The notes: generated by a model from the sequence alone, not told the origin. A stretch of DNA of 7,031 nucleotides from an uncultured Eudoraea sp. (GCA_905479615.1 CAJQNH010000200.1:1-7031); one strand, 5' to 3'. Counted from the first letter of the stretch, positions 1 through 6,273 are shown. Numbers and translations are program-made.

Positions 1-252
1 ATCCCTGTTCTCATTTTCTGTATTGATGCTGGCCGTTTTAGTGGAAAACTCAAAAACCGCATCAGAAAAATCATCTTTTGTAGTTTTCATTGTGGCCTCA
101 AACTCCCTAAAAAAGCCATCAACTTCCGAAATCATATGATGTGTTACAGTAAATCTTATCCTGGAATGCCCGGGATCTAAAGTCCAAACATCCTGTCCTA
201 AAACAGTAAGTATTGGAAAAACCAATATCAGAATTAATACAATTTTTCTCAT
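1..252 (-). CDS. YceI-like secreted protein, 3' end outside the window
   Basis: Only the first 84 codons are present; the gene runs off the left edge in frame. Residues 1-19 form a signal peptide (basic RK, then a hydrophobic run ending VLG) with likely cleavage before Q20-D21; there is no lipobox cysteine. The mature start reads W23-T-L-D-P-G-H-S, followed by IRFTVTHHMISEVDGFF (32-48) and a later ASINTENENRD (74-84). This is the N-terminal half of the YceI lipocalin-like fold, whose members bind polyisoprenoids or isoprenoid quinones in the periplasm. ATG at 252 is the only sensible start; the region before it is AT-rich with no Shine-Dalgarno sequence, as is usual in Bacteroidota. It lies 31 bases after the methyltransferase stop, so the two are probably co-transcribed. 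The family call is firm; the ligand is unknown. Confidence 0.85.
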   Translation of the reverse strand, partial: MRKIVLILILVFPILTVLGQDVWTLDPGHSRIRFTVTHHMISEVDGFFREFEATMKTTKDDFSDAVFEFSTKTASINTENENRD

Positions 253-283
253 TTTATTTATTTCTAGTTTGTTTTCAGTTATT

Positions 284-949
284 TCATTTTTTATAACTAA
301 TAGAAAGTCCACCGCCAGAATTGTCCACCGTAGTCGTGTAGTTAGCTAGAGCTAATACATACTCCAGAAACTCTGTTGTACCTGAAATTCCTCTTTTGCC
401 TTGAGCACTGATATTATGTGCGGTGAAACATCCTCCTGATACCAATTTTGGATTAATGTCCTTAAAATAGTTGGTGTACCATCCCTTGTCAGCATCACTA
501 AAAACGAAATCAAAAGGACCGGGTAATTCTTTAACCAGTTCATGGGCATTCGCGAGTCTGGCATCAATATATTCAGACAACCCTGCTTCTTTAAAATTAT
601 CTAGCGCTTCTTTATGCCTGTCCTCATCTATTTCAACGGTAATTAACTTCCCTCCTGTTTTGCTAAAAGCCCAGGCAATCCAGATGGAGGAATGACCGGT
701 GGAAGTACCAATTTCCAAGCCTTTGGTATAACCATTTTTCAAGATAATATCGTAAAGAAGCGCTCCGTCTGAAGCCGGAACATTTAAATCGCGCCAATGA
801 TTTCTTTTACTTTTCAGAAATGCTTCCACTTTCATGTCCAACTCCGTATTAGTCTTAGAATCTTGAGCCAGGGTACAATTCGATGGAAAAATCAATGTGA
901 TAAAGAAAAAGAAAACCGGCCAAAAGATAGGTGCTATAATTCTTCTCAT
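284..949 (-). CDS. Exported class I SAM-dependent O-methyltransferase (methyltransferase family 3/24-like)
   Basis: The 221-residue protein begins with an N-terminal signal-like segment (RR, then hydrophobic residues 5-22, possible cleavage after TLA at 28). The body is a catechol/caffeoyl-CoA type O-methyltransferase. Motif I is L78-E-I-G-T-S-T-G85 for the SAM glycine loop, E106 ends strand 2 (ITVEID) and binds the ribose, and F150-S-D-A-D-K-G-W-Y158 matches the DxDKxxY segment that carries a metal ligand in the family. The second metal pair, normally D-N, is H178-N179 here (GGCFTAHN). Family members methylate hydroxyl groups, usually on catechols, with a divalent metal; the substrate here is unknown. 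A SAM enzyme with an export signal is odd because SAM is cytosolic, so the hydrophobic segment could instead be a membrane anchor. It is the first gene of a probable operon with the yceI-like gene and has a LytTR-type repeat pair upstream. Confidence 0.85.
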   Translation of the reverse strand: MRRIIAPIFWPVFFFFITLIFPSNCTLAQDSKTNTELDMKVEAFLKSKRNHWRDLNVPASDGALLYDIILKNGYTKGLEIGTSTGHSSIWIAWAFSKTGGKLITVEIDEDRHKEALDNFKEAGLSEYIDARLANAHELVKELPGPFDFVFSDADKGWYTNYFKDINPKLVSGGCFTAHNISAQGKRGISGTTEFLEYVLALANYTTTVDNSGGGLSISYKK

Positions 950-970
950 AATCGAAATACAATTGTTACT

Positions 971-978
971 ACAATATA
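971..978 (-). promoter_or_regulatory. Weak candidate -7 element for methyltransferase operon
   Basis: The minus strand reads TATATTGT, an imperfect match to the Bacteroidota -7 consensus TAnnTTTG, about 21 bases before the methyltransferase ATG. I include it because it starts 36 bases after the proximal LytTR half-site, nearly the same geometry as the much better element ahead of the kinase gene. On sequence alone it would not be convincing. Confidence 0.3.
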
Positions 979-1010
979 AGATTTACTGCCTAAACCGGAA
1001 AGTTGATTTT

Positions 1011-1041
1011 CTCAACGACAGGACTTACCCCCTGAACGACA
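1011..1041 (-). promoter_or_regulatory. LytTR-type operator A, direct repeat upstream of methyltransferase operon
   Basis: The plus strand carries AACGACA at 1014-1020 and again at 1035-1041, exactly 21 bases apart. The similarity extends on both sides (CTnAACGACA, then G and CTT at matched positions). Read in the direction of methyltransferase transcription these are TGTCGTTGAG and TGTCGTTCAG, matching the GTTN[AG] core of LytTR-domain binding sites, which are paired direct repeats two helical turns apart. The proximal copy ends 64 bases before the ATG at 949. A LytTR regulator is encoded at 2914-3618, so I infer that it binds here. Confidence 0.65.
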
Positions 1042-1149
1042 TGTCTTTATCGTTTTGTATCAGATCGAATTTTTGCCAGATCTTTTATATTCCTTTCATT
1101 GCCGTCAAATTGTAAACTAACAGTTCTCTTTTCAAATATTAATTACGAC

Positions 1150-1659
1150 TTATACGAAAAGTAAAATCACCGTTAGTATCATACCTCCCAATGCAAAGTA
1201 TAGCCCTTTTTTGAATACTGGAGTTTTGGGTCTGAACATCCAAAATGCGGAAACTGAGAAGAACAATAGTGCGATTCCGAAAATAATATTCAGCCAATAC
1301 AGCGGATGGCCCGAATGCATTTTATGCAAATTATTCATGTTGTCCAGAATAACAGGCATCTTCATCTCGGTATAACTGGCCTGTCCGGTAGTTTTATTAT
1401 AAGTACCCCCTTTAAAGTAAACCATGGCACCTTCCTGTTTATCTATTTTAAAACCTCTCTTACCCAGGGCCGAGCCAAGGGCCGCATCTTCCAGGCCAAT
1501 CCCCAGCTTTTTCTCTATATGTACTTCCTTTTTTAAGTAGTCGGTATTTCTAAATGTCAAGACTATACCACTAATGGCGTAAACCGCCATAATGCCTGCT
1601 AAAAAGAACCCCAGATACCTATGGTAAGTACGCATGTTTTTTTCCGTTTTTCTTCCCAT
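1150..1659 (-). CDS. Small PepSY-associated transmembrane protein
   Basis: The 169-residue protein has three predicted membrane helices: about 15-36 (YLGFFLAGIMAVYAISGIVL), 121-142 and 152-169. A polar, presumably periplasmic loop of about 85 residues lies between the first two. The HRYLGF start, SGIVL in the first helix and LHKMHSGHPLYW (111-122) before the second are hallmarks of the PepSY-TM group. Larger relatives are linked to iron or flavin reduction and to TonB-dependent transport. The histidines H13, H112, H116 and H118 could bind haem or metal, but that is inference. I chose ATG at 1659; a GTG at 1683 would add eight residues (177 aa), and the placement of the upstream repeats does not exclude it. 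The gene appears to be monocistronic, with 200 bases to the next gene. It is divergent from the kinase and has its own LytTR-type repeat pair upstream. Confidence 0.75.
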   Translation of the reverse strand: MGRKTEKNMRTYHRYLGFFLAGIMAVYAISGIVLTFRNTDYLKKEVHIEKKLGIGLEDAALGSALGKRGFKIDKQEGAMVYFKGGTYNKTTGQASYTEMKMPVILDNMNNLHKMHSGHPLYWLNIIFGIALLFFSVSAFWMFRPKTPVFKKGLYFALGGMILTVILLFV

Positions 1660-1709
1660 AATTTTAGTAATTAATATTTCCACCTTAATAATCTCATCTT
1701 TTACTGATA

Positions 1710-1717
1710 TAAAAATG
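1710..1717 (-). promoter_or_regulatory. Very weak candidate -7 element for PepSY gene
   Basis: The minus strand reads CATTTTTA, which keeps only the A and TTT of TAnnTTTG. It is listed because it begins 37 bases after the proximal half-site of operator B, the spacing seen for the kinase promoter. A site this poor could depend on activation by the bound regulator, or be coincidence in AT-rich DNA. Confidence 0.2.
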
Positions 1718-1751
1718 TGAATTTATATTTAAACCAAAATATATTTTTTCC

Positions 1752-1781
1752 TAAACGACATAAGGTTTCCAATGAACAACA
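1752..1781 (-). promoter_or_regulatory. LytTR-type operator B, direct repeat upstream of PepSY gene
   Basis: The plus strand carries AACGACATA at 1754-1762 and AACAACATA at 1775-1783, again exactly 21 bases apart. In the direction of PepSY-gene transcription the half-sites read TGTTGTTCAT (distal) and TGTCGTTTAG (proximal), both with the GTTNA core. The proximal copy ends 70 bases before the GTG at 1683 and 94 before the ATG at 1659. It is one of two pairs in this divergent intergenic region, on the strand opposite to operator C. Confidence 0.6.
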
Positions 1782-1806
1782 TATTTCCGCTATAGAGATA
1801 GTAAAA

Positions 1807-1837
1807 TGTCGTTAACAGGTATAATTCTGCTGTTCAC
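1807..1837 (+). promoter_or_regulatory. LytTR-type operator C, direct repeat upstream of kinase operon
   Basis: TGTCGTTAAC starts at 1807 and TGCTGTTCAC starts at 1828, 21 bases apart, with GTTNA kept in both. The second copy differs from the consensus TGTCGTTNAG at two core positions. The pair points toward the histidine kinase and ends about 57 bases before its ATG at 1895, with a perfect -7 element between. This placement fits positive autoregulation of the two-component operon by its own LytTR product, which is inference. Confidence 0.6.
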
Positions 1838-1844
1838 ATCTGAC

Positions 1845-1858
1845 CATTTCAGGAAATG
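1845..1858. repeat. Perfect short inverted repeat in the kinase promoter
   Basis: CATTTC-AG-GAAATG is a perfect palindrome with six-base arms and a two-base spacer. It lies between LytTR operator C and the -7 element, about where the -33 element should be, and no TTG -33 motif is visible there. It could be an operator for a second, dimeric regulator that occludes RNA polymerase. The symmetry is certain; the function is not. Confidence 0.4.
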
Positions 1859-1870
1859 TATCTATTAGTG

Positions 1871-1878
1871 TAGATTTG
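1871..1878 (+). promoter_or_regulatory. Bacteroidota-type -7 promoter element of the kinase operon
   Basis: TAGATTTG is an exact match to the TAnnTTTG -7 element recognised by the Bacteroidota housekeeping sigma factor. It sits 16 bases before the kinase ATG, implying a very short leader. No good -33 TTG lies 17-23 bases upstream. That fits a promoter needing an activator, and operator C lies where an activator could contact polymerase. Confidence 0.55.
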
Positions 1879-1894
1879 TATAATTAGCGTGATT

Positions 1895-2917
1895 ATGAAT
1901 AAGATAACCTCAAATATAGGCTGGCAAGAACTCTTTTTTCAATTTGTCTTATATCTCTTGGTACTTCTTTTCTATTCCTTTGACAGGAATGATCCGGGTA
2001 TTACTCTGGCACAGGTAGTTTTCTTTTTAGTATATGCTTGTGCATCAGTTTTTATCACCTACTTTTTGATGCCTAAATTCCTATATAAAAAGAAATATTG
2101 GCATTTTTTTGGTATGGTTATTTTGGTTCTTTTACTCGTAATTGTGACAGAAGAATTATTAGAAGTCGTATTTTATCCCGGTACTCGAAGAGCAGCGATA
2201 GTACCTGGAATATATTTTGCGATTTTTGACGTCCTGCCTATAATCGCAATCTTATCAGGATTTAAATTTGCATGGGATGCAATAGGTAAACAGCGTGAAT
2301 TGGAAAAATTGAAAACCTCTATTCAGGAAAGTGAACTTCAATTTTTAAAGTCTCAGATAAATCCGCACTTTTTATTCAATAACTTAAACAATTTATATTC
2401 TTACGCTATAGAGTTTTCTCCTAAAACCCCTACTATAATTTTGGAATTAAGTTCTGTTTTACGTTATATGCTGTATGAATGCAAAGAAAAATTTGTGCCC
2501 TTATCTAAGGAAATTGAACAATTGGAAAATTTCACACAACTCAATCAGCTACAGATTGAGGAAAGGGGAAATGTCAATTTTAAAGCACTAAATATTGCGA
2601 CTGGTTATCAAATAGCACCCTTAATTCTACTTGTCTTCATTGAAAATGCTTTTAAACATAGTCAATCAGGTCAGTCCAGCAATATCAATATAGATATTGA
2701 GATAAAAATGGAGGGAAATACCTTAATCTTTAATTGCAAAAATAATTTTCAGCCAGTAACAAATTCCGAAAATCTAACCAAAGGTATTGGTTTGGAAAAT
2801 GTAATAAAACGCTTGCAATTGTTATACCCCAATGCGCATGAATTAAAAATTAAAGAATCTCTGGATCAGTTTGAAGTTGATTTGAAGATGGAGTTGCAGA
2901 AAATAAGTTTGAAATGA
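1895..2917 (+). CDS. LytS/YehU-type sensor histidine kinase, four membrane helices
   Basis: The protein has 340 residues from ATG 1895; a GTG at 1889 would add two. Four hydrophobic helices fill the first ~122 residues (about 13-28, 39-58, 71-86, 104-122) with only short loops, so the signal is probably sensed in or near the membrane. A linker helix follows, then the His_kinase domain: H box S-Q-I-N-P-H158-F-L-F-N-N-L-N-N with H158 as phosphoacceptor, N box A-P-L-I-L-L-V-F-I-E-N251-A-F-K-H-S for ATP-Mg binding, and G box K-G-I-G-L-E-N (296-302). All key residues are intact. It should autophosphorylate and pass phosphate to the adjacent LytTR regulator, whose start codon overlaps its stop (ATGA). 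The ligand is not deducible; the sensor region has no recognised periplasmic domain. Confidence 0.93.
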   Translation: MNKITSNIGWQELFFQFVLYLLVLLFYSFDRNDPGITLAQVVFFLVYACASVFITYFLMPKFLYKKKYWHFFGMVILVLLLVIVTEELLEVVFYPGTRRAAIVPGIYFAIFDVLPIIAILSGFKFAWDAIGKQRELEKLKTSIQESELQFLKSQINPHFLFNNLNNLYSYAIEFSPKTPTIILELSSVLRYMLYECKEKFVPLSKEIEQLENFTQLNQLQIEERGNVNFKALNIATGYQIAPLILLVFIENAFKHSQSGQSSNINIDIEIKMEGNTLIFNCKNNFQPVTNSENLTKGIGLENVIKRLQLLYPNAHELKIKESLDQFEVDLKMELQKISLK

Positions 2918-3618
2918 ATTGTATAATTATTGAAGATCAGCCTCCGGCTCAGCGTATTCTTAAAAAATTTATAGAAGATATAGGCTCCTTGCATCTTAAA
3001 GGAGTTTTTTCCGATGCCTTACAAGCAATGGAATTTTTAAAAACGGAATCTGTGGACCTCATGTTCTTGGATATTCATTTGCCAAAGATTTCAGGTATTG
3101 ATTTTTTAAAAACAATGCCAAATCCACCTTACGTCATATTAACAACCGCCTTTTCGGATTATGCCCTGGAGAGTTATGATTTAAATGTGGTTGATTATTT
3201 ATTAAAGCCTTTTTCGTTCCAGCGTTTTGTAAAAGCTGTCTCCAAAATACCTTCGAGGAACAGTGTAAAACAAACGGATGAAACTCTTTCTGATAATCAC
3301 GAGAATCGCAAAGAAATTTTTATAAAGTCGGGATATGAACATATAAAAATCGCCGTCAAGGATATCATTTATATTAAATCTGATGCGGATTATACGGAAA
3401 TCATAACCTCTGAAAAAAAATACTTATCTTCAGAACCCCTTCGTTTTTGGGAAGAATATTTAAATCAAAAATATTTTTTCAGAACGCATAAATCCTTTAT
3501 CATAAACACCTCAAAAATTGAAAAAATAATTGGAAACCAGGTCTATTTGAAAGGAAGTATTAAGGTCCCTATTGGACGTGCTTTTAAAGAAGGCTTTATG
3601 AAAAGTTTATTGCAGTAA
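2914..3618 (+). CDS. LytTR-family response regulator (REC plus LytTR DNA-binding domain)
   Basis: The receiver domain (about 1-115) has the acidic pair E7-D8, phosphoacceptor D53 in M-F-L-D-I-H-L-P, switch threonine T78 in TTAF and K98 in LLKPF, so it should be phosphorylatable. A poorly conserved linker (about 115-134) leads to a LytTR domain (about 135-234). Its typical marks are D150-I-I-Y-I-K, D159-Y, F189-R-T-H-K-S-F-I-I-N198 and a terminal V-P-I-G-R-A-F. At 234 residues it is a normal length for the LytR/AlgR class. The ATG overlaps the kinase stop by 4 bases, so the two are translationally coupled partners. LytTR domains bind paired direct repeats about 21 bases apart, and three such pairs lie within 2 kb upstream, including one before its own operon. 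Confidence 0.95.
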   Translation: MNCIIIEDQPPAQRILKKFIEDIGSLHLKGVFSDALQAMEFLKTESVDLMFLDIHLPKISGIDFLKTMPNPPYVILTTAFSDYALESYDLNVVDYLLKPFSFQRFVKAVSKIPSRNSVKQTDETLSDNHENRKEIFIKSGYEHIKIAVKDIIYIKSDADYTEIITSEKKYLSSEPLRFWEEYLNQKYFFRTHKSFIINTSKIEKIIGNQVYLKGSIKVPIGRAFKEGFMKSLLQ

Positions 3619-3632
3619 ATAAAATCACTATT

Positions 3633-4517
3633 ATGAAAAAACTTAAAAAAGGAGACATTAAACAGGAAGTCTTTGACCTTTATGATGATTATGCGCATAA
3701 CAAATTGCAAAGACGAGAATTTATTGAAAGACTTTCTCTCTATGCCGTAGGTGGTATCACTATTTCTTCTCTTATGAGCTTTATGATGCCCAATTACAAA
3801 GATACCATGCTGGTACCAACTAATGATCCCAGATTGGATTCGGATTATATCAATTATGAATCTTCCAAAGGCGGTGGAACCATTAAGGGACTTCTTTCTA
3901 AGCCAAAAGATGCTAAAGGAAAGTTGCCTGGTATCGTTGTAGTACACGAAAACAGGGGGCTTAATCCGTATATTGAAGACACAGCCAGAATGGCAGCTTT
4001 GGAAGGATTTATCACCCTCGCACCAGATGCACTGACTCCTCTTGGTGGATATCCCGGGAATGACGATAAAGGCCGGGAAATGCAAAGAGAACGCGACCGA
4101 AATGAAATGCTTGAAGATTTTATTGCCGCCTATGAATACTTAAAAGCACATGAGGGATGCAGTGGTAAAATCGGGGTTGTTGGTTTTTGCTTTGGCGGAT
4201 GGATATCAAATATGATGGCTGTTAAAGTTCCGGAGCTTTCAGCAGCCGTGCCATTTTACGGTGGGCAACCCAAAGAAGGCATAGATAAAATAAATGCCCC
4301 TTTAATGCTGCAATTTGCCGGATTGGATACGAGAGTTAATGCCGGCTGGCCATCTTATGAAGAGGCCTTAAAAGCAAATAACACGGAATACGTAGCCTAT
4401 ACCTATCCTGATGTAAATCACGGTTTTCACAATACAACTACGCCGCGTTATGATAAAGAAGCGGCTGAATTGGCCTGGAAAAGAACCATTGACTTTTTTA
4501 ATAAAAATCTAAAATAA
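3633..4517 (+). CDS. Dienelactone hydrolase family protein with Tat-like signal
   Basis: The 294-residue alpha/beta hydrolase has the dienelactone hydrolase triad: C186 in G-F-C-F-G-G, D232 in A-G-L-D-T-R-V and H263 in D-V-N-H-G-F-H. It also has the family's E106 in V-H-E-N-R-G, which keeps the cysteine primed. Characterised relatives open lactone rings of dienelactone or related esters; the substrate here is unknown. The N-terminus is unusual: about 26 charged residues precede R27-R28-E-F-I, then a hydrophobic stretch (about 36-51) ending MMPN. This resembles a twin-arginine signal or a membrane anchor, so the enzyme probably acts in the periplasm. It begins 14 bases after the LytTR gene with no visible promoter between, so it is likely the third gene of the kinase operon and a physiological output of the system. 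Confidence 0.9.
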   Translation: MKKLKKGDIKQEVFDLYDDYAHNKLQRREFIERLSLYAVGGITISSLMSFMMPNYKDTMLVPTNDPRLDSDYINYESSKGGGTIKGLLSKPKDAKGKLPGIVVVHENRGLNPYIEDTARMAALEGFITLAPDALTPLGGYPGNDDKGREMQRERDRNEMLEDFIAAYEYLKAHEGCSGKIGVVGFCFGGWISNMMAVKVPELSAAVPFYGGQPKEGIDKINAPLMLQFAGLDTRVNAGWPSYEEALKANNTEYVAYTYPDVNHGFHNTTTPRYDKEAAELAWKRTIDFFNKNLK

Positions 4518-4522
4518 GAGAC

Positions 4523-4556
4523 GTACTTTTAACTCTGAATCCTATTAAAAGAGTAC
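4523..4556 (+). repeat. Imperfect inverted repeat after the dienelactone hydrolase gene
   Basis: GTACTTTTAA (4523-4532) can pair with TTAAAAGAGTAC (4545-4556), leaving a two-base bulge and a 12-base loop. It starts six bases after the stop codon and is not followed by a T run, so it is not itself a good terminator. It might be a 3'-end stabilising hairpin or chance AT-rich pairing. Confidence 0.3.
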
Positions 4557-4581
4557 ACAGCAAAGTCATTAATGCGCACCA

Positions 4582-4609
4582 AAAAAACCTGCCGGATAGC
4601 AGGTTTTTT
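4582..4609. terminator. Bidirectional intrinsic terminator between convergent genes
   Basis: A six-A run, CCTGC (4588-4592), a six-base loop and GCAGG (4599-4603), then six T and after one G another six T. The A and T flanks also pair, extending the stem to eleven base pairs. The A run becomes a T run on the other strand, so the same hairpin can end the plus-strand kinase-hydrolase operon and the minus-strand carboxylesterase gene that converge on it. Confidence 0.88.
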
Positions 4610-4641
4610 GTTTTTTATCATTTGAGTTCAAATCTACATCC

Positions 4642-6273
4642 TCAATTTCCATAAGCTTTATCTAAAAATTCATAACGGGCGTCGTTGGTGACCTTTTTCG
4701 CCTCACTTTCCATATTGAGGATCATTACAGATGGCGAGGTATCATTAACTGCAGCGAATGGCCAATTTGCCAGGTTTTCTCCATTTGGGTTACCGGTCTT
4801 TATGAAATTGGCAAAATAATTTTGCATGGTTTCCGAAACCTTAAAATCATCTTCGGTCCAGGCATAGTCATCAACAAGATGTAAGTTACCCATGCAATAT
4901 TCAATCTCACAGGCATGCGGAGCCCCAATAGGTTCCGGCATTTTTGGAGCCTCGGAATTTTTTTTAACCGTACCCCCTGCTAAGCCTGAAGCAAGGGTCT
5001 TATCCCTTAAAGGGGGGCGTAATTTACTATACAGATAGCGGTAAACAGCCTGATCGCTGTTTTTTCTGTGCAGATCGAACCATTTCCAGGTACTATAAGC
5101 AATAAAGCGGTCGGAGGCCAGGTCTGTAGCAGATCTTTCTATTTCCTGTACTGAACTATGAGGATATAGTTTTAAAACCTCATCATGCGTTTCCGGATAC
5201 GCCGCTTTCACTTTTGCCAAATAATTTTTTTCAGTGTAAGGCTGCCCCTGCATAAAAGCCATACCGGGAATTTCAGCAGAATTCCAGCCCAGTAATAAGG
5301 GTACCATGGCCTGTTGTCTACTTTCAAAAATTTCAGGTAGAGTCTTGGGTAAGAAATAACCATCGATTACGGCAGGGAAACCGAACCTTTTAGATTCGTT
5401 ATATATTTCATACACCTCTCTTGTACTGAGTTTTCTAAATTCCGCGACGCTTGGGTATCCCGCGTTTCTGGCAAATTCCAATCCGATATTTTCCGCTTCT
5501 TCCAATGATACCGGTTTCATGGTGGGGTTTATTCCTGCTCCACTCTCCCCAATAGCACCAGCAATCAAATCTTTAGAAAGCGGTGAGGCCATCTGTTGGC
5601 TAACTCCGATGGAACCGGCCGATTCTCCTGCAATTGTAATTTTTTTAGGATCACCGCCAAAGGCTGTAATGTTCTGGTGCACCCATTTCAAGGCTGCGTT
5701 TTGATCTAGTAATCCATAGTTTCCGGAGGCTCCATAAGGAGCTTCTGTACTAAGCTCTGGGTGCGCGAAGAATCCAAAAATATTTAATCGGTAATTCGTT
5801 GTAACCACAACCATTCCTTTTTTCGCCATACTTTCTCCATCATAACGATATTCTGAGGCATCACCTGCAACATTTCCACCACCGAAGAAATAAACCAATA
5901 CGGGCAGGTCTTTGGTATTTCTGGAAGCAGGTGTCCAAATGTTTAAATACAGACAATCCTCGCTAAGACCCTTCGAGCGCGATTTCATATCACCAAATAC
6001 CAGCGTCTGCATGGGACGGGGGCCAAATTCCTTGGTTTTCTTTACGCCCTCCCAATTGTCCAGAGGTTGTGGCGCCTTCCAACGCAAATCACCTATCGGT
6101 GGTTTGGCAAAAGGAACTCCAAAGTAAGTTTGAATACCTGTATGCGTATCATAATCACCTTCAATAATACCGTTTTCAACCTTAACCTCAACGGGAAAGG
6201 CATTATCATTCTGAGCTATGCCAACGGAGCTTATAAGTATCAATAAAGTAGAAAAAATCAAGGCTGTTTTCAT
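4642..6273 (-). CDS. Secreted type-B carboxylesterase
   Basis: The 543-residue protein starts with a Sec signal peptide (MKTALIFS..., likely cleavage after VGIA at 20). The rest is a full-length carboxylesterase type-B / para-nitrobenzyl esterase domain. It has E105-D-C-L-Y-L-N-I-W, an oxyanion loop G131-G-G, nucleophile S218 in G-E-S-A-G, acid E334 in G-W-N-S-A-E and base H453 in G-A-P-H-A-C-E-I-E-Y, so the triad is intact. The usual HGGG before the oxyanion hole is F130-GGG, a mild departure. It should hydrolyse carboxylic esters in the periplasm or outside the cell; the substrate is unknown. The ATG at 6273 has no Shine-Dalgarno sequence. It is transcribed alone toward the terminator at 4582-4609, lacks the TGTCGTTNA motif upstream, and shares a 96-base divergent intergenic region with the Nudix regulator. 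Confidence 0.92.
   Translation of the reverse strand: MKTALIFSTLLILISSVGIAQNDNAFPVEVKVENGIIEGDYDTHTGIQTYFGVPFAKPPIGDLRWKAPQPLDNWEGVKKTKEFGPRPMQTLVFGDMKSRSKGLSEDCLYLNIWTPASRNTKDLPVLVYFFGGGNVAGDASEYRYDGESMAKKGMVVVTTNYRLNIFGFFAHPELSTEAPYGASGNYGLLDQNAALKWVHQNITAFGGDPKKITIAGESAGSIGVSQQMASPLSKDLIAGAIGESGAGINPTMKPVSLEEAENIGLEFARNAGYPSVAEFRKLSTREVYEIYNESKRFGFPAVIDGYFLPKTLPEIFESRQQAMVPLLLGWNSAEIPGMAFMQGQPYTEKNYLAKVKAAYPETHDEVLKLYPHSSVQEIERSATDLASDRFIAYSTWKWFDLHRKNSDQAVYRYLYSKLRPPLRDKTLASGLAGGTVKKNSEAPKMPEPIGAPHACEIEYCMGNLHLVDDYAWTEDDFKVSETMQNYFANFIKTGNPNGENLANWPFAAVNDTSPSVMILNMESEAKKVTNDARYEFLDKAYGN

Noticed and set aside
962..975. ATTGT-TACT-ACAAT inverted repeat near the methyltransferase start, similar to the TTGTTACAA element near the esterase
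   Set aside because: The shared letters are mostly A and T, the spacers differ and the GTTNA core is absent, so I see no support for a common operator.
1002..1016. GTTGA-TTTTC-TCAAC hairpin as a terminator for the PepSY gene
   Set aside because: The stem is only five weak base pairs, has no adjacent T run on the minus strand and overlaps operator A, so it is better explained as part of that region.
797..1115. Short plus-strand open frames over the methyltransferase start and the intergenic region after it
   Set aside because: The low-complexity products come from the reverse of the signal-peptide region and the operator region. No domain is recognisable.
3543..4085. 180-codon open frame on the minus strand
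   Set aside because: It lies opposite the end of the LytTR gene and the start of the dienelactone hydrolase gene, both with clear motifs. Its product has no recognisable domain, so it is a shadow frame.
5519..6127. Two short plus-strand open frames inside the carboxylesterase gene
   Set aside because: They run antisense to the conserved esterase domain and show no family signature or start-site context.
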